A DNA stretch of 64,000 nt from the NCBI GenBank assembly GCA_024275575.1, contig JAJRYV010000101.1, forward strand, positions 41,434-105,433, written 5' to 3'. The stretch comes from a bacterium (lineage in GTDB: Bacteria; Zhuqueibacterota; Zhuqueibacteria; Zhuqueibacterales; Geothermadaptataceae). Below, piece after piece: positions 16,996 through 25,535 of the stretch (positions are counted from its first letter, which is position 1; each line of letters opens with the position of its first letter). Both the position numbers and the translations under genes were made by a program. The notes under the pieces were generated by a model. That model did no database searches and was not told the origin of the DNA. It was given only the letters and a program-made list of their open reading frames with translations.

Positions 16996-19107
16996 ATGGT
17001 CATTCAATCTATCGCATACAAATTTAAAGCGCAAGCGGAAACAGTAGTGCATGACCTGACAAAAGGCGCTATCGCGATTGAAACAACAGAGCCGGCGCAT
17101 CTCCTGCAGCTTATGCAAAAGGTCATACCATGTTTTTTGAGTGACAGTTGGATAAAATCCGCCGATGCTGAATTTTTTCAAAAATTTGATACTTTTCGCA
17201 TCGCTTTCAAGCTGAAAGCCGAGGAAAAGCCGCTGTTTTGTGATATCTTATCCGGGCAGTATAATGTTCACGTTGAAGATATCAGCGCTTTTTTATTGGC
17301 ACCGGCACGCGAAGATTGCCGGATTTTATTTCTTGAACACCAGCAAATTCAGGAAATTATTCAGGCTATCGTTATGCCTTATAATGTCAATTTCCCCGTT
17401 TTTTTCAAATTATTGCAAGCCGTTTTTAAGCAGAATAGTCATCATTCAAATCCGGGTTTGAAAAAACTTCAGCAATCACTTTATCGTGAAAAAGATACTT
17501 TTTTGCTGCTTGCCACTCGTTTAAATGCCGTGGAACAGCAATGCGCCGCAACAAAACACAAGTTGCAACAGCAGATCGATTTACGCGATCGTTATGAAAA
17601 AATTGATGAGACAAATCAACTATTGCAAGAAAAGATTTCGGCTATGAGTCGATCGCTGCGCACCTGCAAAAGCAAACTCAGAAAAATTAAGCAGCAAAAA
17701 AAACAGTTGGTTAAATTGGCTGAAATACAGAAACTATCTGCTGATCTGCACGCTGAAAAAGAGAAAATGTCTGGAGAGAAAGAACGATTTGAAAAACGTG
17801 CGGCGCTGGAAAAGCAACAACAGTATTTTCAGGATGAAATAGCAAAAGATCAACAGATCATTTCGCGCCTGCAACGGGAAATCGCAGCGATTGGTGATTT
17901 GCCACTGCTCGAGCTTGAAATCGAAGACCGGGAAACGACGTACCGCGCTTTTATCGGGGAAGCGACCGCATGGCTGGATGCTGTGAAACCTGAACTTGCA
18001 AATCTGGAAATAAAGGGGAGAAAAATAAAGGAGCAGCAAACAGCTCTGCGAAATACGGCAAACCCGGATACCGGTGAAATACAAAATCTGGAAATGGAAT
18101 TGGAAGAATTGCGTCGGGCTTATGCAGAAAAAAAAGCCGAAGTCAAAAAAACAGCTGCGGAGCTCGTTAAGATCAAAAAGAAAGAAAATCAGCTTGAGTA
18201 TCTGCGTCAGGAATTGAGTGAAAAACGCGAAATACTGGTGGACAAAAATACGCAAACCGACATAATACAGCAACGCATTCAACAGTTATCCGATGAGTTG
18301 CAGGCTACAGAGAAGAAAATCGCCGCGATTGATCCCGTAGAATTCGACACAGCAGCCTTTGAGAGAATTTGCGCTGATTTGCAGCAGGCTGATAAAATTC
18401 TAACTTTTTTGCGCCAGATTAAGCAGGAAAGCGAACTGGAATCGCAGTACCAAACCGAGTGTTGCAGCCTGGCGCAGGCGCTCGAAACAGCGCACGCGGA
18501 ATGCGAAAAAAATTCCGTTGCGCTGCAAAGTATCGGTTATGATACGCAACAGTATATCGCCTGTGTCGATCAATTTGAACAGCAATCACGAATTGTGGAC
18601 GAAATCTATCAAAAGCTCGAAGCGACGCGTTCGGCGCTTTTCATTGCGGAAAAAGCATATTGTTCAGCACGAGGACAAAGGGATTTGGCCGTCGGAGAAG
18701 GCGGTTCCGCCGAAGAAACGTGGGAAGACCATTTCAGATTTATCATCGATGACGCGCACCATTTCATCAAATTGCTTTGGCGGCAAGCGGGGGGCGACAA
18801 AAAAACACCTTTGCTTCAGTTGGCGCTTGACAGGTGTGGCGACGTAACGTGGTGGGGAAAAATACCGCTGCCGCGCAAAAGACTGGCACAGCTCAGTTTG
18901 AGTTTTGCCTGCCGAAATTGGCTGCAGGAAAACGGTTTGCGAACACCGCAGTTTTTGTTCATCGATGACAGTTTGGCAGCGGAAAATATAGCAGGGAAAT
19001 TTCGCCATCGACCAATTTTACAGCATTTGCTGCATGAATATGAACAGGTATTTTGGGCATCGCCATCGCTTCCTGAAGAGAATCTGATCGTGGCAAGAAT
19101 CTCCTGA
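16996..19107 (+). CDS. SMC/RecN-like coiled-coil protein lacking a Walker A motif
   Basis: The 703-residue protein has globular ends and a long coiled coil between (about residues 160-560, rich in E, K, Q and L heptads), the layout of SMC, RecN, SbcC or YhaN ATPases. The C-terminal head keeps an ABC-signature-like stretch (RKRLAQLSLSFACRNW, about 627) and a Walker B-like FLFIDDSL (about 653). The N-terminal head starts as these proteins do, with a strand ending in KGAIAIETTEP, but the position of GxxGxGKST reads ETTEPAHLL, so no phosphate-binding lysine is present. It may therefore be a structural pseudo-ATPase or part of a heteromeric complex. The Shine-Dalgarno is not evident. No nuclease partner is adjacent. 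Confidence 0.6.
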   Translation: MVIQSIAYKFKAQAETVVHDLTKGAIAIETTEPAHLLQLMQKVIPCFLSDSWIKSADAEFFQKFDTFRIAFKLKAEEKPLFCDILSGQYNVHVEDISAFLLAPAREDCRILFLEHQQIQEIIQAIVMPYNVNFPVFFKLLQAVFKQNSHHSNPGLKKLQQSLYREKDTFLLLATRLNAVEQQCAATKHKLQQQIDLRDRYEKIDETNQLLQEKISAMSRSLRTCKSKLRKIKQQKKQLVKLAEIQKLSADLHAEKEKMSGEKERFEKRAALEKQQQYFQDEIAKDQQIISRLQREIAAIGDLPLLELEIEDRETTYRAFIGEATAWLDAVKPELANLEIKGRKIKEQQTALRNTANPDTGEIQNLEMELEELRRAYAEKKAEVKKTAAELVKIKKKENQLEYLRQELSEKREILVDKNTQTDIIQQRIQQLSDELQATEKKIAAIDPVEFDTAAFERICADLQQADKILTFLRQIKQESELESQYQTECCSLAQALETAHAECEKNSVALQSIGYDTQQYIACVDQFEQQSRIVDEIYQKLEATRSALFIAEKAYCSARGQRDLAVGEGGSAEETWEDHFRFIIDDAHHFIKLLWRQAGGDKKTPLLQLALDRCGDVTWWGKIPLPRKRLAQLSLSFACRNWLQENGLRTPQFLFIDDSLAAENIAGKFRHRPILQHLLHEYEQVFWASPSLPEENLIVARIS

Positions 19108-19185
19108 CGAATTTTGCATAATTCAGATTGTCTCACCTTTATTATTCTCGCTGAGCCCCAGTGGTGCAGAGAAAAAGTAACTGTT

Positions 19186-19328
19186 GAGCGTGTGCCAGAG
19201 AGGCCTTCCCTGAGCTTGCCGAAGCGATGTCCTGAGTTTATCGAAGGGGGCACGTTTCGGACAAGTGAGAAGATATCCCGCTTCGGCAAGCTCAGCGTCC
19301 ATCTGATGCGCTGAACGAGATACTTTTT
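19186..19328 (+). repeat. Intergenic repeat, copy 1
   Basis: About 140 bp shared with 21146-21266 in the same orientation. It contains a perfect 17-bp inverted repeat, CTGAGCTTGCCGAAGCG at 19210-19226 and its complement at 19279-19295. The 3' side ends GCGCTGAACGAGATACTTTT. It is a non-coding interspersed element of unknown origin. Confidence 0.75.
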
Positions 19329-19420
19329 AAATTTGTGAGTAGTGCAGGCCAGGAATATCACTGCCGGCTGTCCAGGATTTTTTTGCACAAATGTTTTTCC
19401 GCCCCGGATAAATAATTCGT

Positions 19421-19548
19421 GTCCATCCGGAAATGCACTTTTTTTCGTCATTCCCGAATGATTTTATCGGGAATCCACAACGTGTTGAGCTCGCCGAACG
19501 ATGGATTCCGTCTAAAAGCATAACGGAATGACGCTCGCCCGGATGGAC
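19421..19548. repeat. Nested palindromic element
   Basis: Outer arms GTCCATCCGG (19421-19430) and CCGGATGGAC (19539-19548) enclose second arms CGTCATTCC (19446-19454) and GGAATGACG (19525-19533), with GGAATCCA/TGGATTCC further in. Nested symmetry over 128 bp resembles a mini transposable element or an REP-type extragenic repeat. Confidence 0.65.
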
Positions 19549-19577
19549 GCTGTTTAAAAACAGAATGAGGAAATAAC

Positions 19578-20264
19578 ATGGCGATTCGCCGTTTAAAAAT
19601 AGAAAAAACTGCATATTACGCGCAGCAGGAACCGGAATACCCAAAAGATGATCCACCGGATTTGTTGATTGCTTTGCACGGTTACGGCCAGCTCGCGGAA
19701 AAATTTTTGCAAACCTTTACGCCGTTGAAAAATCGCAATATTACCGTTGTTGCGCCACAAGCGTCGAATCAATTTTATGTCAAATTAACCCCGAAAATAA
19801 TCGGCTCGACATGGCTGACGCAATTCGAACGGGACCAGGCTATCGAAGATTTTTTAAACTACATGCAACGTCTGTTTGCAAACCTGCAGAGTGAAATTTC
19901 TTTCAATCCTCAGGCGGTGTTTTTATTGGGTTTCAGCCAGGGTGTTTCCATGGCTTATCGTTTGCTGTGCGCAAAGCGGATTCCCGTAGCCGGTTTGGTC
20001 GCCTGCAGCGCCGATATTCCTGGTGACGTGCTGCAGCATCTGCCGGGACTGCGGCAAACACCTATTCTTATCACACACGGCAATGATGATTCCATTGTAC
20101 CGCGAACAGCAGCCGAAGCTGCGCTGCGGGAACTGAGGAAACAGCAGTTCAATGTGGAAAAATACAGTTATCCCGGCGGGCATGTCATCCCGTCTTTTGT
20201 GGTGGAGAAGATTTTCAACTGGTGTAGTGTGCAAAAGCAGACGACGAATCTGCCCTCATTTTGA
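19578..20264 (+). CDS. Alpha/beta-hydrolase, phospholipase/carboxylesterase type
   Basis: The 228-residue enzyme has the oxyanion-hole motif ALHGYGQ near residue 32, the nucleophile elbow GFSQG near 117, ITHGNDDSIVP with the acidic residue near 172, and the catalytic histidine in PGGHVIP near the end. This is the complete triad of the Abhydrolase_2 (carboxylesterase/lysophospholipase) family. The likely role is hydrolysis of small esters or lysolipids in the cytoplasm, as no signal peptide is present. GAGGAA lies 8 bp before the ATG. The SDR gene follows 62 bp later; both sit between two direct copies of an intergenic repeat. Confidence 0.8.
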   Translation: MAIRRLKIEKTAYYAQQEPEYPKDDPPDLLIALHGYGQLAEKFLQTFTPLKNRNITVVAPQASNQFYVKLTPKIIGSTWLTQFERDQAIEDFLNYMQRLFANLQSEISFNPQAVFLLGFSQGVSMAYRLLCAKRIPVAGLVACSADIPGDVLQHLPGLRQTPILITHGNDDSIVPRTAAEAALRELRKQQFNVEKYSYPGGHVIPSFVVEKIFNWCSVQKQTTNLPSF

Positions 20265-20326
20265 ACCTTTTTATATGATTAAATTGCTAAACTAACGATT
20301 TGATCAAAAACAGAAGAGAGGATAAA

Positions 20327-21118
20327 ATGGATTTTGGATTAGATAAAAAACATGCGTTTGTCGCAGCAGCGAGTCGGGGACTGGGTTTCGCGGCAGCGTT
20401 GGAGCTGGCGCGTGAAGGAGCGAATGTAACGATCTGTGGCCGCAAGCGGGCAACGATTGAGGCCGCTGCAGCAAAAATTCGGCAGGCGGCTTCAGCAACT
20501 GTTTTTGCAGTCAAAGCAGATGTGGCGGTTGCTTCGGAAATCGAAAACGCCATCGTCGCGGCGCAGCAAAAATTCGGTCCGGTGGAAATTCTCGTCACCA
20601 ATGCCGGAGGGCCGCCGCCGGGATTTTTTGCCGATATCAGCGAAGAAAACTGGCAACGCGGTTTTGAGTTGACACTCATGAGTACCGTGCGCCTCATTCG
20701 AACCGTGCTGCCAGATATGAAAAAACAGAATTGGGGGCGCATCGTCAATATCACCAGCGTTTCCGTGAAACAGCCGATTCAGGGCTTGTTTCTCTCCAAC
20801 GCCTTGCGGCCGGGTATCATCGGCATGGCGAAATCGCTGGCGGACGAACTGGCGCCACACAGCATCACTATCAATAATGTTTGTCCGGGCTGGACTGATA
20901 CAGAGCGCGTCGGCGAAATTTTGCGGGCACGAACCGCTGTCGGCGATGGCAGTTTAGCAGATGAGATGCAAAAGATCACGCAATCAATCCCCATGGGGCG
21001 CATGGGCAAACCGGCTGAATTGGCTGCCACTATCGCATTTCTATGCTCTGTGCGCGCAAGTTACATCACCGGTGTTTCAATACAAATTGATGGCGGTGCC
21101 TTTCGCGGATTGATGTAG
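20327..21118 (+). CDS. SDR family oxidoreductase lacking the catalytic tyrosine motif
   Basis: The start at ATG 20327 (AGAGAGGA upstream) gives 263 residues. The cofactor site (AAASRGLGFA near residue 10) and TNAGG near 87 are normal SDR features, as is the C-terminal GVSIQIDGGAFRG. At the active site the serine region reads NITSVSVKQP, but the place of Tyr-x-x-x-Lys reads LSNALRPG near residue 156. A subfamily of bacterial SDRs with this LSN-x-x-R motif is known, so the gene is not broken; the chemistry is simply not the classical one. The substrate is unknown. It follows the esterase gene and is probably co-transcribed. Confidence 0.8.
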   Translation: MDFGLDKKHAFVAAASRGLGFAAALELAREGANVTICGRKRATIEAAAAKIRQAASATVFAVKADVAVASEIENAIVAAQQKFGPVEILVTNAGGPPPGFFADISEENWQRGFELTLMSTVRLIRTVLPDMKKQNWGRIVNITSVSVKQPIQGLFLSNALRPGIIGMAKSLADELAPHSITINNVCPGWTDTERVGEILRARTAVGDGSLADEMQKITQSIPMGRMGKPAELAATIAFLCSVRASYITGVSIQIDGGAFRGLM

Positions 21119-21145
21119 TTCTGTTCAAAACACATTTTGCTATTC

Positions 21146-21266
21146 AGCGTGTGCGCGAGAAGCGCTCCCTGAGCTTGCCGAGGGAAGACGTGTTTCGGAC
21201 AAGATGAGAGGATGCTCCCGCTTCGGCAAGCCCAGCGTCCGCATTGTGCGCTGTACAGATACCTTT
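21146..21266 (+). repeat. Intergenic repeat, copy 2
   Basis: This direct copy of the 19186-19328 element is about 20 bp shorter. It keeps CCCTGAGCTTGCCGA, CGTGTTTCGGACAAG and CCCGCTTCGGCAAG-CCAGCGTCC, and ends GCGCTGTACAGATACCTTTT. The two copies flank the esterase-SDR pair. Confidence 0.75.
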
Positions 21267-21392
21267 TGCTTGACTTTAGATATTAATTAATTTAAATTTA
21301 CAGACACTTATATCTGGGCATAATTATAAAATTTACCTGTCAACCATATTCTTCCATTCAAGGTTATCGCTGGTAATAGACCGAGGAAAATA

Positions 21393-22169
21393 ATGAAAAA
21401 ACATATTCTTACGCTCATCTTTTTAGCATTGCCAACATTCGTTCACTCGCAGGGTTTGAATGTCAATCCCCGCTATCTCGTTAGTATTCCCATCGCCTCA
21501 ACCCTGCCGCGGGCAAGTTTTGATTTGAGCATGCGCAATTTTGCCCACGGCGGTATGCTTGCCGGTCTCGAAGTTGGGATGACGGAACGTTTCATGTTCG
21601 GTGTGAGCTTTGGTGGTATCAATGTTCTGGGAGAAGATGATGTCGACTGGCACCCGTTCGCCGGTGCTTCCGCACGTTTTCAGGTCGTTCGTGAAACTTA
21701 TACTTTACCATCATTATCCATCGGATTTGATTCGCAGGGCCTCGGCAGTTATCGGCAGAAATACAAACGCTTTGAAAGGAAATCCCGGGGTTTTTTTGCG
21801 GTTGTGAGCAAGGTTTACGAAGTCTTTGATCACCTCAGTTGCACTGTGGGGCTGAATTATTCGCTCGAAACGTACGATAAAGATGATGATGTGAATATTT
21901 TCACCGGAATCGAGCTGGGGCTTTCAACTGACCTGGCGATGATGGTTGAATATGACTTTGCCCTGAATGATAATAGCGAAGAGCTCTCCCGTGTTTTAGA
22001 CGAATACGGCAATCCTGTCGCCGGCCGTGGCGATGGTTATCTCAACCTCGGTTTTCGCTATCGCATTAAAAATGCAGTTTACTTTGAAGCGAATCTGATC
22101 GATTTGACCGAGAATAAATTTAAGGGCACGCGGCGATCGATCAAGATTACTTATTTTGAGTTTTTCTAA
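21393..22169 (+). CDS. Predicted outer-membrane beta-barrel protein, YjbH-like
   Basis: The 258-residue protein has a signal peptide (MKKHILTLIFLALPTFVHSQ). The mature part alternates polar and aromatic residues in strand-like segments and ends in the aromatic YFEFF, a common outer-membrane insertion signal. MRNFAHGGMLAGLEVGMTERFMFGVSFGG resembles the YjbH/outer-membrane exopolysaccharide-export-linked barrels. No enzymatic motif is seen. It lies 12 bp upstream of a small lipoprotein gene, so the two are probably one unit acting at the outer membrane. Confidence 0.6.
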   Translation: MKKHILTLIFLALPTFVHSQGLNVNPRYLVSIPIASTLPRASFDLSMRNFAHGGMLAGLEVGMTERFMFGVSFGGINVLGEDDVDWHPFAGASARFQVVRETYTLPSLSIGFDSQGLGSYRQKYKRFERKSRGFFAVVSKVYEVFDHLSCTVGLNYSLETYDKDDDVNIFTGIELGLSTDLAMMVEYDFALNDNSEELSRVLDEYGNPVAGRGDGYLNLGFRYRIKNAVYFEANLIDLTENKFKGTRRSIKITYFEFF

Positions 22170-22181
22170 CGAGTCCAGGAT

Positions 22182-22748
22182 ATGAAAATAAAATATTGCT
22201 TAATAATCACCGCTATATTTTCACTCATTTTGATGACAGGCTGCTATACTTTGCTGAAGCACCCGACGCTGCAGAATGACAGCCGCCAGAGCAACAGTTT
22301 TGGTGAAGTTGAACCGGTGCAGTACCGCTCCGATTGTATTCAATGTCATGTCAGTTCGGAAGATTATTATAATAGCACACTTTCTTACGGCCATTATTAT
22401 CAGCAAAGCTCGGACAGATGGCTTTTCTATTACGATTCACCGTGGTGGGTACAGCCGTTTTACTACGGCGGCAGCAGTGCAACAGAAGGGAGCGGACAAA
22501 CCGTTAATCCGCGAAAGTTCGGTCGTCGTGGTGTTACAAATACCGATGCCGCCGCGCAAACCTCCGGCAGTGCGGCAGCCGCGTCTGCAGCCGGTGCCTC
22601 CAGCGTTGCTGCAAAAAAGAAAGATACGGCTGAAAACAATGCTGTGAAACCTGCGGTCGAGACAGAAAACCGGCGCCACGCCAGGAGTGATAGCGGCAAT
22701 AAATCGAAAGGCAGTTCGAGTAAAAGAAGCCGCAAGAAAGATAACTGA
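22182..22748 (+). CDS. Lipoprotein with a CxxCH motif
   Basis: The 188-residue protein begins with a lipoprotein signal whose lipobox LMTGC places the lipidated cysteine at residue 21. A single CIQCH motif (residues 52-56) could bind one c-type heme, but no distal ligand can be assigned, and a metal or structural role is equally possible. The middle is Tyr/Trp-rich (YYDSPWWVQPFYYGG). The C-terminal third is low complexity, with Ala/Ser then Lys/Arg/Ser. It follows the barrel gene at 12 bp. I do not recognise a family. Confidence 0.6.
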   Translation: MKIKYCLIITAIFSLILMTGCYTLLKHPTLQNDSRQSNSFGEVEPVQYRSDCIQCHVSSEDYYNSTLSYGHYYQQSSDRWLFYYDSPWWVQPFYYGGSSATEGSGQTVNPRKFGRRGVTNTDAAAQTSGSAAAASAAGASSVAAKKKDTAENNAVKPAVETENRRHARSDSGNKSKGSSSKRSRKKDN

Positions 22749-23156
22749 TTTTCATACCGGCGCCGCCAAATTGCCTGGTATGCTATTGTCAGGGAGCATA
22801 AGAAATGACCATAAACGGAGAAATAAAATTTGGGTAAAAGCAAATTGTATACTAAAACGAGATACGTAGCGATAGTCAAGCTGACTGGTACAACGATATT
22901 TGAAACCGGACTGACGGAGTAACGAAGAAGATTTTTCGGGTATTGAATATTATGCACCGAATGTTCCAGTAGGTTGTTTTCGCGTCAGGGGATGTTTTAA
23001 GGCATTTAAAAGTGCCCGGGCATTTCTCTTTTTCCCGCCATTGATTGAGCCTGAATCACTAAATCCGGTTGATTTTCAAAAGAAATATGTCCATTTTCTT
23101 TGCCGCATTTTTATAACATTTATTAATGAAAAATATGTCAGGAGCGATTTGAAACT
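22749..23156. other. Intergenic region without recognisable genes
   Basis: About 400 bp with no supported ORF. A short CCCGGG-centred palindrome (TGCCCGGGCA near 23012) is the only symmetric sequence. The promoter of the following nagB gene should be near the 3' end, which is A/T-rich. Confidence 0.4.
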
Positions 23157-25535
23157 ATGCCTGGTTCAAATGATAATAAATTGTCCATTTCGAAAAAAAC
23201 ATCCAGCGCGGTAGAAAATGCTGCGCTCAAATCTTCAGAATTTGCCATACTGTATCCGCAAAGCGAACGAATTAATACCCTCATTGTCGATAATTTCCCG
23301 GCCCTGGGTAAACTTGCGGCCATGCGTTTTCTCGAATGGGTGCAGCAAAACCCTGAAGGCGTCATTTCACTGCCTACCGGGAAAACACCTGAGCACTTCA
23401 TCAAATGGGTGCTGCACCTGACAAACCACTGGCAGGAAAAAAACATCCGGAAACAGCTCGCCGAGAGCGGTCTCGACCCGGCTGTCAAACCTGAAATGCG
23501 GGCTTTGCATTTTGTGCAGATCGATGAATTCTATCCCATCAATCCGAAGCAAAGCAACAGCTTTTTGCATTATATCAAATCTTATTATCTCAAAGGATTT
23601 GGCCTCGATCCGGCGAAAGCCATGCTCATCGATTGTGCGAAAATCGGCCTGAGAAAAAGTGAAACGCTGGCCTCGATTTGGGGCGATGAGGCGGTGGATT
23701 TATCACTGCGCTACCGGCCGGGGCGCAACAGCCATGAAAGGCGGCAAAAAGAGGTGATCGAAGCGGTCGATCAATGGTGTGTGGAATATGAAATGAAAAT
23801 ACGCGAGCTCGGCGGGATCGGGTTTTTCCTCGGCGGCATCGGCCCGGATGGGCATATCGGTTTTAATATTCAGGGCTCGGATCATTTTTCGACGACGCGC
23901 CTGACGCCGACAAATTATGAAACACAGGCAGCCGCTGCAACAGATCTCGGCGGTATCGAAATCGCACGCAAACGGTTGGTAATCACCATCGGTCTGGGCA
24001 CGATAACCGATAACAAAAATTGCACGGCTATCATCATCGCCGCTGGTGAAGCGAAAGCACGTATCGTCGCGGATGCCGTATGCAAGGAGAAAAATATTCT
24101 TTATCCGGCGACGGCTTTGCAGGATTTGCCGCAGGCACGGTTTTATCTCACCCGCGGGGCGGCCAAACTTTTGCACGAACGCCAGTTGGCTGTTTTGCAG
24201 AATACCGAAAAGCTGAGCGCAGAGCAAATCGAAAAAGAAGTTGTCGATCTCGCCCTGAAGCGGAATAAACGCCTTTGTAACCTGAGCAAAGATGATTTCA
24301 AAAATTCACCACTGGCGCGCCTGGTTCTTAAAAAATCCGGGGAGAAATCGGCAACAAAACTGTGCTGCAAAATCGAAGCGCAATTTTTGGAAAAAGTGAA
24401 AAAGGGCAGCATCGCGCTAACGAACAAGAGGTTTTTGCACACCGAACCGCATCACGATGATTTGATGCTGGGGTATCTGCCGTTTATCGTCCGCCATACG
24501 CGGGACCCGCAAAACTTTCACCATTTTGTCTGTTTGACCAGCGGTTTTACAGCGGTGACGAATGAATTTATGCGCCGCAAAATTTCCTGGCTTACGCAAT
24601 TTATCAATACTACCGAATTTGCCGCACTGCACAGCCAGTCCTATTTTGAACCCGGCAGTATGATAGGGCGCAACCGCGATGTCTGGCAATATCTCGACGG
24701 CATCGCTGCAAATAGTACATCGATGAAACAAAACGGCATCGCACGCCGCCTGCTGCGCGATCTGATCACCGTTTTCGATGAGGATGATCTGAAAAACCTC
24801 AAAGACCGTATCCGCGAGCTCGACAGCTATTTTGAGAAACAATATCCCGGCAAAAAGGATCTGCAATATATTCAGCAATTGAAAGGAATGAGCCGGGAAT
24901 ATGAGGCCGAATGCCTTTGGGGATATTTCGGCTTTTCCTGCGAAACAGTAGAGCATCTGCGGCTGGGTTTTTATAAAGGTGATATTTTCACCGAAGACCC
25001 GACGCATGACCGCGATGTGCGCCCGGTCGTGCATTTGCTGGAAAAAGTCAAGCCCGATATCGTCACCGTCGCCCTCGATCCCGAAGCCAGCGGTCCTGAT
25101 ACCCACTATAAAGTTTTGCAAACCATCACCGAGGCGCTGAAAATTTATGAGGAGAAAAGCGGCCGTTCAGATATCAAAGTCTGGGGCTACCGCAATGTCT
25201 GGTTTCGCTTTCATCCTGGCGAGGCCGATATCATCGTCCCGGTTTCGCTCAATATGTTCTCCATCATGGAAAGCTCGTTTATCAATGGGTTTGTCTCGCA
25301 AAAAGATGCATCTTTCCCGAGCTACGAACACGATGGCCCCTTTTGCGAACTGGCGCAGAAAATTCAGGTTGAACAATTTCAACAGATGAAGATTCTGCTC
25401 GGGCGCGAGTGGTTTTACGAACACAAAAGCCCGCTCATCCGGGCGACGCGAGGTTTCGTCTATTTGAAAGAAATGGGGCTGCGAGAGTTTTATGAGCTGA
25501 GCACAGCGCTGAAACGGGCAGCAGAGAATCGTTAA
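23157..25535 (+). CDS. nagB: Glucosamine-6-phosphate deaminase fused to a PIG-L/LmbE-like domain
   Basis: The 792-residue protein has an N-terminal NagB isomerase/deaminase domain (about residues 30-340) with SLPTGKTP, QIDEFYP and GGIGPDGHIGFN, which cover the catalytic Asp/His region. This domain converts glucosamine-6-phosphate to fructose-6-phosphate and ammonia. The C-terminal half (about 420-790) begins with EPHHDDLMLG, a PIG-L/LmbE-type zinc site, often an N-acetylglucosamine deacetylase. Such long NagB forms are known in Bacteroidetes (typically about 650 residues), so this one is on the long side. Together the domains may deacetylate and deaminate amino sugars; no nagA is nearby. Its stop codon overlaps that of the convergent regulator gene. 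Confidence 0.88.
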   Translation: MPGSNDNKLSISKKTSSAVENAALKSSEFAILYPQSERINTLIVDNFPALGKLAAMRFLEWVQQNPEGVISLPTGKTPEHFIKWVLHLTNHWQEKNIRKQLAESGLDPAVKPEMRALHFVQIDEFYPINPKQSNSFLHYIKSYYLKGFGLDPAKAMLIDCAKIGLRKSETLASIWGDEAVDLSLRYRPGRNSHERRQKEVIEAVDQWCVEYEMKIRELGGIGFFLGGIGPDGHIGFNIQGSDHFSTTRLTPTNYETQAAAATDLGGIEIARKRLVITIGLGTITDNKNCTAIIIAAGEAKARIVADAVCKEKNILYPATALQDLPQARFYLTRGAAKLLHERQLAVLQNTEKLSAEQIEKEVVDLALKRNKRLCNLSKDDFKNSPLARLVLKKSGEKSATKLCCKIEAQFLEKVKKGSIALTNKRFLHTEPHHDDLMLGYLPFIVRHTRDPQNFHHFVCLTSGFTAVTNEFMRRKISWLTQFINTTEFAALHSQSYFEPGSMIGRNRDVWQYLDGIAANSTSMKQNGIARRLLRDLITVFDEDDLKNLKDRIRELDSYFEKQYPGKKDLQYIQQLKGMSREYEAECLWGYFGFSCETVEHLRLGFYKGDIFTEDPTHDRDVRPVVHLLEKVKPDIVTVALDPEASGPDTHYKVLQTITEALKIYEEKSGRSDIKVWGYRNVWFRFHPGEADIIVPVSLNMFSIMESSFINGFVSQKDASFPSYEHDGPFCELAQKIQVEQFQQMKILLGREWFYEHKSPLIRATRGFVYLKEMGLREFYELSTALKRAAENR

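Larger units (their letters stand above)
19108..19577. other. Repeat-bearing intergenic region
   Basis: No credible ORF is seen. The region holds copy 1 of the GAGCTTGCCGAAGC repeat (about 19186-19328) and a separate 128-bp palindromic element (19421-19548), both listed on their own. The T-rich stretch near 19141, with CTCGCTGAGC and GTGCAGAGAAAAAG, resembles sequence near 43391-43432. Confidence 0.6.

Noticed and set aside
22437..22957. Minus-strand ORFs opposite the CxxCH lipoprotein
   Set aside because: They owe their length to the low-complexity Ala/Ser region; no ribosome site or known family.
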